Assembly: GCA_039028795.1 (NCBI GenBank)
Contig: JBCCHJ010000020.1
Location: forward strand, 13,858-77,857
Reading direction: 5' to 3'
Source: Thermohalobaculum sp039028795
GTDB taxonomy: Bacteria; Pseudomonadota; Alphaproteobacteria; Rhodobacterales; Rhodobacteraceae
Length of the DNA: 64,000 nucleotides
How positions within the stretch are numbered: position 1 is the first letter of the stretch; each line of letters begins with the position of its first letter. Position numbers and translations under genes: made by a program. This document shows positions 8,606-17,990 of this stretch, piece after piece. The notes under the pieces were generated by a model. It did not search any database, was not told the DNA's origin, and saw nothing but the letters and a program-made list of their open reading frames with translations.

Positions 8606-10186
8606 TTACGCCGCAAGCTTCCCGGCCAGACCGTCATCGATGAGGGCGATGGTCTCAGGCACTCCGTAGAGCTCGATGAATCCGCCGAACCGGGGACCTT
8701 GAGAGGCGCCCAACAGAACCTCGTAAATCGCTTTGAACCAGTTTCGCAGCGGATCAAAGGCGTGGTCGTTGCCGACCGCGAAGACGATGTTCTGCAGATC
8801 CTCGGCATCGCCGGGTCCCTGGTAGGATGCCAGCCGATCGCGCAAATCTGTCAAAGCCGCCCGTTCCTGATCGGTTGGGTCGCGATAGGTTTTTGACGGC
8901 TTCACAAAGTCCTGGAAGTAACGCACGGCGAAGCCTGCAGCCGCGTCCAGCGCGGGGTGCGTTTCTGCCGTTGCCTCTGGCGCGTATTTCCGGATGAAGC
9001 CCCAAAGCGTTTCCTTGTCTTCGGCCGACGCGGCCGACGCGAGGTTCAGCAACATCGAAAACGGTACGGCCAGATCAGATGCCGGGGGCTGGCCGCGATG
9101 GATGTGCCAGACCGGGCTGGCCAATTGCTTGCCCAACTCCAGATCCGGGAAGCCACGCAGATGCTGGTGGTACTCGTCTACCGCGCGCGGGATCACGTCC
9201 CAATGCAACCGCTTCGCCGAGCGGGGCTTCTGAAACATGTAGAGGCTTAAGGATTCCGTCGCCGCATAGGTCAGCCATTCATCGATGGTCAGACCATTTC
9301 CCTTGGACTTGGAAATCTTCTGGCCTTCACCGTCAAGAAACAGCTCATAAACATAGTGTTCCGGCGCTTTCATGCCCAGGATCTCACAAATCCGGTCATA
9401 GACCGGCGCGTTCGAGGAGTGATCCTTGCCGAACATCTCGAAATCCACGCCCAAGGCCGCCCAGCGGGCGCCGAAATCGGGCTTCCACTGCAGCTTCACC
9501 TGGCCTCCCGTGACCGGCAGGGTCACCTCGGTGCCGTCCTCATCGTCGAAGGTAATCTCTCCCTTGGCGGGGTCGACGTTCTTCATCGGAACATAAAGCA
9601 CCCGGCCCGTGGTCGGGCTGATCGGCAGGAATGGTGAGTAAGTTTGCTGGCGTTCCTCACCCAGCGTCTTCAGCATGACGCCCATGATGGCGTCGTACTT
9701 TTCCGTCGCCCGCAGCAGAACTTCATCGAACTGCCCGGACTTATAGAATTGGGTCGCGCTAATGAATTCGTATTCAAACCCGAATTGATCCAAAAACGCG
9801 TTAAGCTTCGCGTTGTTGTGGTCGGCAAAGCTGTCATGGGTGCCGAACGGGTCCGGAACCGCAGAAAGGGGTTTTTGCAGATGTTCCGCCAACGCATCTG
9901 GGTTCGGCACGTTTTCTGGCACTTTGCGCATGCCATCCATATCGTCGGAAAAGCAGATGAGCCGGGTCGGGATGTCCGACAGTGCCTCAAACGCCCGGCG
10001 TACCATGGTCGTGCGTGCGACCTCTCCGAACGTTCCGATGTGCGGCAACCCCGAAGGTCCATAACCGGTTTCAAACAGCGCATAGCCCTTTTCCGGCGGC
10101 GCCTTGGCGAACCGTTTGACCAGCTTGCGCGCCTCTTCAAAAGGCCAAGCCTTCGAAGTCATCGCAGCATCACGCAGGGTGGTCAT
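8606..10186 (-). CDS. lysK: lysyl-tRNA synthetase, class I
   Basis: A 526-residue enzyme that charges tRNA-Lys. It is the class I form found in alphaproteobacteria and archaea, not the class II LysS. The catalytic signatures are GLPHIGTFGE near residue 50 (HIGH) and KISKSKGNGL near 290 (KMSKS). The start at 10186 is supported by AAGGAG eight bases upstream; an internal Met at codon 9 is less well placed. It is divergent from the ureide genes. Confidence 0.96.
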   Translation of the reverse strand: MTTLRDAAMTSKAWPFEEARKLVKRFAKAPPEKGYALFETGYGPSGLPHIGTFGEVARTTMVRRAFEALSDIPTRLICFSDDMDGMRKVPENVPNPDALAEHLQKPLSAVPDPFGTHDSFADHNNAKLNAFLDQFGFEYEFISATQFYKSGQFDEVLLRATEKYDAIMGVMLKTLGEERQQTYSPFLPISPTTGRVLYVPMKNVDPAKGEITFDDEDGTEVTLPVTGGQVKLQWKPDFGARWAALGVDFEMFGKDHSSNAPVYDRICEILGMKAPEHYVYELFLDGEGQKISKSKGNGLTIDEWLTYAATESLSLYMFQKPRSAKRLHWDVIPRAVDEYHQHLRGFPDLELGKQLASPVWHIHRGQPPASDLAVPFSMLLNLASAASAEDKETLWGFIRKYAPEATAETHPALDAAAGFAVRYFQDFVKPSKTYRDPTDQERAALTDLRDRLASYQGPGDAEDLQNIVFAVGNDHAFDPLRNWFKAIYEVLLGASQGPRFGGFIELYGVPETIALIDDGLAGKLAA

Positions 10187-10344
10187 TGGATCGGCTCCTT
10201 ATGGGTACGGGGCGCGGTCATACGGCGACCGCCGTCGCCGGTCAACGTAGAGATCGCAGATGAAAGCGATCTGCCCGTCAAAACGCCTGACCCAGGGCGC
10301 ATGCTGCCTATTGCGCCTGGTTTCATGGCGGGCAACAGTGCCCC

Positions 10345-11166
10345 ATGACTTACGCCAGCCCACCTGGGGGCCTACCCCCGCAAGACGCCGCCTTGACCGG
10401 CCGAGCCATTTTTACCGAGGCCTATGCTCTGATTCCTGCGGGCACCATGCGCGACATCACCGCCAGTTTGTTCCCGGGGTGGGATAAGACGCGCGGTTGG
10501 ATCATCGCCCGTCCCATGACGGGATTTGCTGAAACCTTCGCCCATTATGTCTTGGAGGTTAAACCCGGTGGTGGTGCTCTCGCGCCGGAACCCGACGGCG
10601 ATGCGGAAGTCGCCTTGTTCGTCACCGAAGGCGCATTGGGTGTTCTGCTGGATCGATCACGATACCGCCTGGAGGCAGGCGGCTTTGCCTATCTGCCTCC
10701 ACGGGCGCCCTGGTCAGTGGAGAATTTGGGCGCATCGACAGTGCGGGTCCATGTGATCCGCAAGCTCTATGAACCAGCGTTCGGCGTCGATGCCCCATCC
10801 CCGATCTTTGCGAATGAGGCCGACATCGCACCAACCGCAATGTCGGACACCGATGGGCGCTGGGCAACGACCCGCTTCATGGAACCGGAAGACCTTAGTC
10901 ACGACATGCACATCACCATAGTGACGTTGCAGCCCGGCGCGGTGATCCCGTTCGAAGAAACCCATGTGATGGAACATGGGCTTTATGTGCTGCAGGGTCA
11001 GGGGGATTACCTGCTGAATCGCGACTGGTGGCAGGTTGGCCCAGGCGACTATATGTGGCTGCGCGCATTCTGTCCGCAAGCCTGCAAGGCGACCGGTACC
11101 GAGCCGTTCCGATATCTTTTGTATAAAGACGTCAATCGCCATCCAAAGCTAAAGCCGGGCATATGA
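10345..11166 (+). CDS. allE: (S)-ureidoglycine aminohydrolase, bicupin
   Basis: A 273-residue double-cupin enzyme that releases ammonia from ureidoglycine, giving ureidoglycolate in purine (allantoin) breakdown. The N-terminal cupin includes EVALFVTEGALGVLLD. The C-terminal cupin carries the metal-ligand signature FEETHVMEHGLYVLQGQGDY, with a His/Glu cluster near residue 210. The next gene overlaps by ATGA and encodes the following pathway enzyme, which supports the assignment. The rest of the pathway is not in this window. Confidence 0.9.
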   Translation: MTYASPPGGLPPQDAALTGRAIFTEAYALIPAGTMRDITASLFPGWDKTRGWIIARPMTGFAETFAHYVLEVKPGGGALAPEPDGDAEVALFVTEGALGVLLDRSRYRLEAGGFAYLPPRAPWSVENLGASTVRVHVIRKLYEPAFGVDAPSPIFANEADIAPTAMSDTDGRWATTRFMEPEDLSHDMHITIVTLQPGAVIPFEETHVMEHGLYVLQGQGDYLLNRDWWQVGPGDYMWLRAFCPQACKATGTEPFRYLLYKDVNRHPKLKPGI

Positions 11167-11645
11167 CGGTTCTGACGCCCGAGCCGCTGACGGCAGCGGC
11201 CTTCACGCCATTCGGAACTGTAATACAGACCGAGAACGCACGCTCTTTTTCGATAAACCAGGGCACGACGATGAGGTTCGATCAACTGGCCATGGCTGAA
11301 GTCGGCGAAGGCCAGGCAGCGATTTCGATCTTCCGCGGCGCTCCACGGCCGCACCCGATTGCAATCGAAATGTTGGAGCGTCATCCGCTGGGGTCGCAAG
11401 CGTTCTTCCCCTTGACAGATCATAACTGGTTGGTCGTGGTCGGGTCAGAGCCCAAGGGAGCAGCGCTGAGATGTTTCCACGCACGGGGCGATCAAGGCGT
11501 CCAGTATTCCACAGGGATCTGGCATCATCCCTTGCTGGTCTTGAATGGCAGTCAGGACTTCTTGGTGGTGGATCGATCGGGTCCCGGAGAAAACTTGGAA
11601 GAGGTGGTCTTGTCACCGGGCGCCCGGATCAGACTTCGGAACTAA
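11163..11645 (+). CDS. allA: ureidoglycolate lyase
   Basis: A 160-residue protein that splits ureidoglycolate into glyoxylate and urea. Family marks are the opening LTAAAFTPFGTVI, the central RHPLGSQAFFPL-type segment near 75 (read here as ERHPLGSQAFFPL), and WHHPLLVL near 120. The length is normal. Its start overlaps the stop of the aminohydrolase gene (ATGA), so the two are translationally coupled and catalyse consecutive steps. Confidence 0.94.
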   Translation: MTVLTPEPLTAAAFTPFGTVIQTENARSFSINQGTTMRFDQLAMAEVGEGQAAISIFRGAPRPHPIAIEMLERHPLGSQAFFPLTDHNWLVVVGSEPKGAALRCFHARGDQGVQYSTGIWHHPLLVLNGSQDFLVVDRSGPGENLEEVVLSPGARIRLRN

Positions 11646-11681
11646 CCGAGTAGCACGCTCCACCACCGTGGTTTGCTGACG

Positions 11682-13124
11682 TCAGCACGCCTCCGGCAGC
11701 GCAGCCTCATAGTCAAATGCACGATAGTCGTCTGTCCACAATGCTTCGATTTTCGTCAGGTGCCCGGCCTCGGGAAATGCCAGTGCATCCAAAACGGGGG
11801 CGTCTGCCAAAACGTGGATCGACGCAAGTTGTCCGGGCGGCACCGGGTCCGCGCCAGCACGTGTCGTCAATACCCCTGCTTCAGCGATAAAGTCCTCTAG
11901 TTTGATCACCCTGGGAAAGATGCCAGCATCTCGGTAGGCTGTCAGAACCTGTGCCTGACTGGCATGACGGGCGGCATCGCCGGGTCGATGCGGCGGTTTC
12001 GCAAGCTGATCCAGAAAAGTTGAAAAGGCAGGCTTCAGGATCGCATTCACTTTTGTATCGAACACCTGCGCGTCATCGACCGCCATTAGATCGGGATGTG
12101 CCTTCACCAAGTCATGGCGGACGCTGGACCCAAGCCAAGATGACGCGAAAAGCGTCTGCATAAACAACCCCAGCGCCCGACGCACAGGGTGACAAACGAC
12201 GGTGATCAAATGCCGACCGTCCAATGCGTTTTTGCCTGCGCGAAACAGGCTATTGTCTGTGATACCGTCGATGAGTTCTGCACGGGGCAGGTGCGGGCGG
12301 CCAAAAGCTCTAGCCTCGATCCGCTGGATCAACGCCACCGTCGGAAGAACTGCTGGACCGGGGATCGGCGCAATTGCCAACGGAGCGTGGCTTGGCATCA
12401 TCAAGTCGTTTGCTGACGCCAGATCAGCAGCGGGCGGCATTACCAGTTCAATGTCCAGATACTCACACATTTCATGAAAGTTTTCGACTTTCGTCGAAAG
12501 ATGTCCGGGGTTCTGGCGGAGCAATGGCGCATCTTTCGGTGGAATGCCAATGGACCCGATATGAGATGCAACCCGTTGCAAAGCATCCCTATCCAGCAGA
12601 TCTGAATAATCTATGCGCAAGGCGTCACGACCTGCCTCGAACATGACCCGCTCACAATCTTCGTAATGTTGGTCCAACTTTTTGCAATACTGGGCGTAGG
12701 CCTTGTGCTCGAACCTGATCCGCGCTTCCTGCCGTCGCTTGTGCCTGTTCAAAATCCACTGGTCTGTGGCATGGGCGATATTTAGCGAGATAAAACTGTC
12801 TAGAGGATCCCGACGCAGCAAAATGCGTGCACAGTTCGGATCGGTCAGAACTTGGCGCAAAGCTTCACGGTTGTGATCATTGAAGATCCGAAATCCCGGG
12901 ATGAGTTTCGGCTCGGCCGTGATCATGGCCTCTAGAAAGGCCAACGGGTCGGCATCTCGAAGCTCTTTGTCCCACCCCAGAACCTCGACCTTGCGGGGAC
13001 CGCCGATGAAGGCAAGATTAAAGGGCTCGCCATAGCAAATCGTATCTCCCAGCGCCGCCAGGGTCTTTTCCAGAAGGTTCGACCCCGTACGCATCGCACC
13101 AATGATGGCAAAATATCGCGTCAT
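11682..13124 (-). CDS. sulfotransferase, apparently with a second sulfotransferase-like domain
   Basis: A 480-residue protein. The first half starts with the PAPS 5'-phosphosulfate loop (IIGAMRTGSNLLEKTLAALG) and has ARILLRRDPLDSFISLNIAH near 140 as the 3'-phosphate region. It resembles NodH-like sulfotransferases. The second half (from about 300: LITVVCHPVRRALGLFMQ, then PRVIKLEDFIAE and WTDDYRAFDYE) looks like a further sulfotransferase-type fold without its own PAPS loop. It is the last gene of a run of glycosyltransferases and overlaps the upstream gene by ATGA. It probably sulfates the surface polysaccharide made here. Confidence 0.78.
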   Translation of the reverse strand: MTRYFAIIGAMRTGSNLLEKTLAALGDTICYGEPFNLAFIGGPRKVEVLGWDKELRDADPLAFLEAMITAEPKLIPGFRIFNDHNREALRQVLTDPNCARILLRRDPLDSFISLNIAHATDQWILNRHKRRQEARIRFEHKAYAQYCKKLDQHYEDCERVMFEAGRDALRIDYSDLLDRDALQRVASHIGSIGIPPKDAPLLRQNPGHLSTKVENFHEMCEYLDIELVMPPAADLASANDLMMPSHAPLAIAPIPGPAVLPTVALIQRIEARAFGRPHLPRAELIDGITDNSLFRAGKNALDGRHLITVVCHPVRRALGLFMQTLFASSWLGSSVRHDLVKAHPDLMAVDDAQVFDTKVNAILKPAFSTFLDQLAKPPHRPGDAARHASQAQVLTAYRDAGIFPRVIKLEDFIAEAGVLTTRAGADPVPPGQLASIHVLADAPVLDALAFPEAGHLTKIEALWTDDYRAFDYEAALPEAC

Positions 13125-14617
13125 GCCACCGCCTTCTGCTGTGATGGGACCGTCCAGCCCTGCGGGTCCTGCCAGTCAGAACTGAGAATTTCGCGCAGAT
13201 TTTGTATTCCCTGATCAGTGGTCAGATCGGTCGGGTCGATGACGCGGTGCCATGCCCAGACCGGATGCGGGCGCGGATCCCGAAGCCAAAGGCGCCTTTT
13301 CGTGGGTATTGGACGGCGCAGCATCGCAATCAGTCGCGCACCATCGCCAATCAGAAGCAGACGCGCGTTGCCATCCACCATAATCTGTCCTGCCTCGGGC
13401 GCCGGGCGGGTCGGGCGATAGAAGAACGCCATCTTTCCCGATTGTTCGGCCCATACCATTCTTTGCAAAAACTGCGCTGGGCGATAGTTCCGGATCATCG
13501 GATTGTCTGGCAGGTTTCCGTTCAGGAAAGTAGCCGCACCGGCAAACTTCACGGATTGCGATGCGAAGACCTCGCCATGCAAGGCGACGCCTGGAATGCC
13601 CTTCAAAGCCTGCTCAAGCCGCTGCAGCAAGCCACTGTCATCTGCGACCACAACCAGATAGGGCGCTGCGGTTTCTACCATCGCCGCGCGCGTTTCCATT
13701 GGAAATCTGGCAGCCGATAACTGGCCCCTGCCATCGCTCAATTCCCGGGCGCGAGCGTCTTCGATATCCTTCATATTGCAACTGGAGTGATGGGGCGGGG
13801 TGCCTTCGCCCAAGAAGCACTTGTAAAGCCCGTCAGCGTCGGGATCGATCTTGCGGGCCAGAAAGGACCCGCACTGACCTAAAAGACCAGCGTGATCGTC
13901 GTGGAACACATATGGTTTGCCCCGTCGATCAAATCGATTGAAGTGCAGAGACGGTAACGGCGGCTGCTCAGCGACAGCTCGAACGAGTGTCTGGAAAAAG
14001 CTCTCGTCAGGAATCCAAGCCCAGCGGAAAAATCGCCTCCAGGCCGGCAGGCGGTGATCTTGCAGGATCGCCCGCAAGGTAGTGGCACTAAGCACCCACC
14101 ACTGCGAGCCGAGATGCGGCCGAAGGCCTTCCGGTAATCTGCGCCGGACGCGAAGGGCACGCTGGAAGTCCACTGAAGCAGAAAACAACTTTGGCCGATG
14201 CCGGTGCGAAAACGGATGCCAGAGCGTGAACCGTTCCTCGGACAGACCATCTTCAACCCAAGGATCGGTCGAGATATCGACGCTTTCGATAAAGTCCCGC
14301 CCTGGATGCGCTGCCAGATGGTCAATCAGACCGGCGATAGGACGCACGGGCAGGCAGGACCCTGAAATGAGAGCGATGTGCGTTACGTTCGGCTTCGCTA
14401 ATAACTTGGCCGCGGCGTCCAACGCCGCCTCGACCAAAGCAAAGCGGCCCCAGTCAGAAGCCCGGGTTTGCAGGACTTCATTGCCGTCCAACCCAACCGG
14501 TTGCACGCGGCGATCAAGGTGCACAACAGCCTCGGCGCCCTCTTGTCTCAAATGTCGCACAAGCGTTGCCACGCGATCTAAGCGTTCGTGGGCCAGGACG
14601 ATGAACCCGACCGTCAC
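13121..14617 (-). CDS. core-2/I-branching-type beta-1,6-N-acetylglucosaminyltransferase with C-terminal extra domain
   Basis: The first about 290 residues match the GT14 fold: VGFIVLAHERLDRVATLVRH at the start, IALISGSCLPVRPI near 85, GSQWWVLSATTLRAIL near 185 and WIPDESFFQTLV near 215. The C-terminal 190 residues (YLVVVADDSGLLQRLEQAL and on) resemble a sulfotransferase-like region seen fused to this enzyme in Rhodobacterales; that is from memory and uncertain. I prefer the GTG at 14617, which overlaps the upstream stop as GTGA. A GTG or ATG further out at 14653 would lie inside the neighbour. Confidence 0.78.
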   Translation of the reverse strand: MTVGFIVLAHERLDRVATLVRHLRQEGAEAVVHLDRRVQPVGLDGNEVLQTRASDWGRFALVEAALDAAAKLLAKPNVTHIALISGSCLPVRPIAGLIDHLAAHPGRDFIESVDISTDPWVEDGLSEERFTLWHPFSHRHRPKLFSASVDFQRALRVRRRLPEGLRPHLGSQWWVLSATTLRAILQDHRLPAWRRFFRWAWIPDESFFQTLVRAVAEQPPLPSLHFNRFDRRGKPYVFHDDHAGLLGQCGSFLARKIDPDADGLYKCFLGEGTPPHHSSCNMKDIEDARARELSDGRGQLSAARFPMETRAAMVETAAPYLVVVADDSGLLQRLEQALKGIPGVALHGEVFASQSVKFAGAATFLNGNLPDNPMIRNYRPAQFLQRMVWAEQSGKMAFFYRPTRPAPEAGQIMVDGNARLLLIGDGARLIAMLRRPIPTKRRLWLRDPRPHPVWAWHRVIDPTDLTTDQGIQNLREILSSDWQDPQGWTVPSQQKAVA

Positions 14618-15627
14618 AGCCAGCCGCCTTCCGCCATCAGGCCCAGATCGCAAAGCTGCTGCCAGCTCGTGTAACGCGTGGATTGGTCGGTCTTCAGGGA
14701 CACTGTGCTGCCCTGTCCGGCATAAGACTCATATTCCGCACTGTCCGCGTAATGCTGGCGGCGCTCCATTTCCTCGGTCACTTTATCAGTCAAGACATCC
14801 ATGAACTTGGCATGTAGGAAGACGCCCGACGTCACAGATCCTCCGTTCCGGGCATATGTGCGGTTCAATCTGCGGGGCAGCAAATCATGAGCACCGGTTT
14901 TGTAAACGAACCCCTTCTGCCAACGTACCAGCGGTATCTTGTTCAGCGCCGGAGCCGCTTCAGGCTTATCCGCGAAAAACACCCGCATGCGCGGGCCACC
15001 CTGGATCCAAAGGTTCTGGTAGAATGAATCCCGGGTGACAAAGTAGTTTCCGGAATCGAAGAATGGCGCAACATCGATCGGGTTTTCACCGGCGTTGCAG
15101 ACGGCCGTGTCAACCGGGCCGTCGCCATACATGTCCAGCAGCAAAACGCCGAAACTTTCGGCGCCGGTGCTGTCCAACCATCGCAGTAGCGGCGCAAGAC
15201 CCCGTTCGAGATGTGGAAAAACCAGAAACTCGTCCGGATCCGCCACCAGAATCCAACGTCCGGGTCCATAGCGAGACAAAAGCACGTTCAACCAATCAAC
15301 GCCAAACCGCGAATTCTTATAGCTGCCTCGGGCCTGCCAGAGCGACACATCCGTCTGATCACACAACAGGTCGCTGGTACCGTCGGTTGAGCCATTGTCG
15401 ACGATCAGAAAGTGAACAACCCCCTGTCTGCGGTAATAATCCAGGAAGAATGGGAGCCGAACCGCTTCGTTCCGAACTGTCGAAAACAGGATCGGCCCTG
15501 GGGGCATGTCGGCCGTCAGGTCCTTAACGACAGTCAATTCGCGCGCTTTCCACAAGGCCCGCAACTGGAGCCGGCGGCGGTGAATCCGCAGCTTTGCCAG
15601 GTTACGAAGCGATTTGATCAGACCCAT
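14614..15627 (-). CDS. family 2 glycosyltransferase
   Basis: A 337-residue protein of the GT-A fold. Evidence includes PILFSTVRNEAVRLPFFLDY near 45, VDNGSTDGTSDLL near 75 (nucleotide-sugar binding), and the metal-binding VADPDEFLVF (DxD-like) near 125. It resembles the Glyco_tranf_2_4 subgroup. It has no membrane segments. It sits between the GT4 and GT14 genes on the same strand and is coupled to the latter by a GTGA overlap. Donor and acceptor sugars are unknown. Confidence 0.85.
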   Translation of the reverse strand: MGLIKSLRNLAKLRIHRRRLQLRALWKARELTVVKDLTADMPPGPILFSTVRNEAVRLPFFLDYYRRQGVVHFLIVDNGSTDGTSDLLCDQTDVSLWQARGSYKNSRFGVDWLNVLLSRYGPGRWILVADPDEFLVFPHLERGLAPLLRWLDSTGAESFGVLLLDMYGDGPVDTAVCNAGENPIDVAPFFDSGNYFVTRDSFYQNLWIQGGPRMRVFFADKPEAAPALNKIPLVRWQKGFVYKTGAHDLLPRRLNRTYARNGGSVTSGVFLHAKFMDVLTDKVTEEMERRQHYADSAEYESYAGQGSTVSLKTDQSTRYTSWQQLCDLGLMAEGGWL

Positions 15628-15663
15628 TTCTTGGCCTTGAGGCTTTGATCTTCACGAGCCGTT

Positions 15664-16905
15664 CTAGCGGTGTGAACAGGTTTGCACCAGAATGGTTTCC
15701 AACGCGTTTTCAACAACCAAGAAATGATCGTCCCAGGTTGGCCGCTGCCAGGTTTTCATACGCTCAATCTGCGCATCCCGACGGACAGAAAAGTTTTGGG
15801 CATAATCCAAGACAGCGCTGCGCCAGGCTTCCGGATCATTTGGCGATAAGTACTCTGGCACATCATAGCCAATCTCGCGCAAGGCGGGCAGATCCGAGGC
15901 CAGTACAGGCGTACCCGCCGCCAAGGCCTCGCCCAGCGGCAAGCCAAATCCCTCTGCCAAACTGGGAAACAAAACCGCCTGGGCCGAAGCGATCAGGCTG
16001 GCAAGCTCTTCATCATCGGGCGTACTTTCGAAAACCGTCTGTCCCATGAATGGCAGCGTGTCCAAACTTTGGAAGACTTTCTCATTCCGCCAGCCTCGCC
16101 GACCAATGATTCTCAGATGTGGGATGTCGTCCGCCGCCCGTTCCTGATGTATGCGCTGCCAAACCTTCAACAACAGCGCATGGTTTTTTCGCGGCTCGAT
16201 CGTCCCGACACAAAGGAAGGTTGAAGGTTCATCTTGGATGATTGCGGAGGGTTCCGATGATAGCTCTATCCCAAGCGGCGCCACCCAAAGTGGCGGAACA
16301 TCAGATGGCAAATGTTGTGTCGCGCGACCCGCTGTAGCTGACGAGTTCGCAAGCATCCCATCCGCCATAGCAGCCGCGTCCAACATTGCTCGAAACTTCT
16401 GAGGCGTCTCCGACCGCGCAAACTCTGGATGATCCAAGGGGATCGTATCGTGCAGCAGGAAAAGGCGTTTGATACCCGCAGTTCCGAATGCCTTCATCAA
16501 GGCGCTGGTGCAGTTGTCATGCCCAACGTTGATGTGGACAGCTCGCGATTCCGCAGCATCCGTCACTGCGCGCGCAAGCTGTAAAGCATCGGCATGAACC
16601 GAAAGCGCCCCTCGTCTGATCAATGACTGTGCCTGCTTCAAACGCGGAGGCCGGGAGGGCCGCATATATGCCATGAGATCCCTGCGCGGTGCGGGTGCAT
16701 CGTCATCCAGCCAATTAATCAACTCACGAACGGTATCCGGGCCAAGCACGTGCTGCTTGGAGTCTATTGCAGCCAGAAACAGAGCCTTCCGCTGCAATGC
16801 CCAGTGAATGTACGCGCGCTCAACCCGATCGATACCGGTCGGGACAGGCAGCCGTGCGCGCGCGACTGTGCGCGAAACATCCAAAAGCAGGGTCGGTTCA
16901 GTCAT
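15664..16905 (-). CDS. family 4 glycosyltransferase
   Basis: About 413 residues. The C-terminal Rossmann half shows FLCVGTIEPRKNHALLLKVW near 230 and SLAEGFGLPLGEALAAGTPV near 310, which are the GT4 donor-binding signatures (E..E pattern in EGFGLPLGE). The N-terminus DVSRTVARARLPVPTGIDRV is typical of mannosyl- or rhamnosyltransferases of surface polysaccharides. I take the ATG at 16905; a GTG lies one codon upstream. It opens the downstream glycosyltransferase run. Confidence 0.87.
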   Translation of the reverse strand: MTEPTLLLDVSRTVARARLPVPTGIDRVERAYIHWALQRKALFLAAIDSKQHVLGPDTVRELINWLDDDAPAPRRDLMAYMRPSRPPRLKQAQSLIRRGALSVHADALQLARAVTDAAESRAVHINVGHDNCTSALMKAFGTAGIKRLFLLHDTIPLDHPEFARSETPQKFRAMLDAAAMADGMLANSSATAGRATQHLPSDVPPLWVAPLGIELSSEPSAIIQDEPSTFLCVGTIEPRKNHALLLKVWQRIHQERAADDIPHLRIIGRRGWRNEKVFQSLDTLPFMGQTVFESTPDDEELASLIASAQAVLFPSLAEGFGLPLGEALAAGTPVLASDLPALREIGYDVPEYLSPNDPEAWRSAVLDYAQNFSVRRDAQIERMKTWQRPTWDDHFLVVENALETILVQTCSHR

Positions 16906-16945
16906 CACCGGGAACTATCTTCGTTTGGCCGGACGCGCCAGGAAA

Positions 16946-16973
16946 CAAAAAAGGCGCCGATAGCCCGGCGCCC
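16946..16973 (-). terminator. rho-independent terminator of galU
   Basis: On the minus strand, GGCGCCG-ggctat-CGGCGCC (stem 16953-16972) is followed by six T (16952-16947). It lies 40 bases after the galU stop and separates galU from the GT4 gene. Confidence 0.88.
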
Positions 16974-17011
16974 CAGATCTTTGCGATCACTCGCCTCACC
17001 GCATGAGTGGT

Positions 17012-17908
17012 TTACTCCGCAGCTACGACGTCCAAAGGCACTGACCGCAGATAATTTGCGAACTCAGCGCTCAGATCATCGCGGGCCAAGGCCATGGCGA
17101 TCGTTGCCTGCAGGTACCCAGCCTTTGACCCACAGTCAAAACGCTGACCTTCAAAACGAAAGCCAAAGACGGGATCCGAGCCTTGTGTCTGCGCCGCGAT
17201 TGCGTCCGTCAACTGGATCTCGCCACCTGCACCGCGCTTCATTTGCGAAAGATTCTCCATAACCGCTGGCGTCAGAATGTACCGCCCAATCACGGCAAGA
17301 CGGGACGGCGCAACCTCTGGATCCGGTTTTTCAACCAATCCACGGGCCGAGACCAGCGCGCCCATATCCTCGGAAACGTCGATCACGCCATACTTTTTTG
17401 TGTCCGGCGCGGCGACCTCCATGGCCGCGACCATGCAGCCACCCTGGCCATGCGCTTCATAAGCCTCGACCATTTGCTGCAAACAAGGCTTCTTTGAAGA
17501 AATAACGTCATCCGGCAGGATCACGGCGAAAGGTTCATCCGCAATCAACCGCCGAGCACACCAAACGGCGTGCCCCAAACCCAGTGCTTCTTGCTGGCGT
17601 ATGTAGGCAATCGCACCCGATGGCATGGTGGCGTTCTGAACCTCGTCCAGTAAATCCTCTTTGCCGTCCTGTTTCAGCTTTTGCTCCAACATCGGTGCGC
17701 TGTCGAAGTAATCCTCCAAAGCGGACTTTCCACGGGCTGTCACGAAGATAAATTCTTCGATGCCGGCGGCGCGCGCTTCGTCGATTGCATATTGAATGAG
17801 CGGCCTGTCGACCAATGGAAGCATTTCTTTCGGAATTGATTTTGTCGCGGGCAGGAAGCGGGTTCCCATACCAGCCACGGGAAAAACAGCAGTGCGAACT
17901 TTATTCAT
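17012..17908 (-). CDS. galU: UTP-glucose-1-phosphate uridylyltransferase
   Basis: A 298-residue enzyme that makes UDP-glucose from UTP and glucose-1-phosphate, a precursor of exopolysaccharide and LPS sugars. Signatures are VFPVAGMGTRFLPATKSIPK at the start (nucleotide-binding G-x-G-T-R and Lys), EMLPLVDRPLIQYAIDEA, and FAVILPDDVI near 130. Its length and order match bacterial GalU closely. It is followed by a strong terminator, so it is probably transcribed separately from the glycosyltransferases beyond it. Confidence 0.96.
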   Translation of the reverse strand: MNKVRTAVFPVAGMGTRFLPATKSIPKEMLPLVDRPLIQYAIDEARAAGIEEFIFVTARGKSALEDYFDSAPMLEQKLKQDGKEDLLDEVQNATMPSGAIAYIRQQEALGLGHAVWCARRLIADEPFAVILPDDVISSKKPCLQQMVEAYEAHGQGGCMVAAMEVAAPDTKKYGVIDVSEDMGALVSARGLVEKPDPEVAPSRLAVIGRYILTPAVMENLSQMKRGAGGEIQLTDAIAAQTQGSDPVFGFRFEGQRFDCGSKAGYLQATIAMALARDDLSAEFANYLRSVPLDVVAAE

Positions 17909-17990
17909 CTCATCATTCCCAAGTTTTCTAACTCACCACGCCAGAGGGATCGGGCACTGCCTCTGTTAGAATCAAACCACGAATGCCCGA

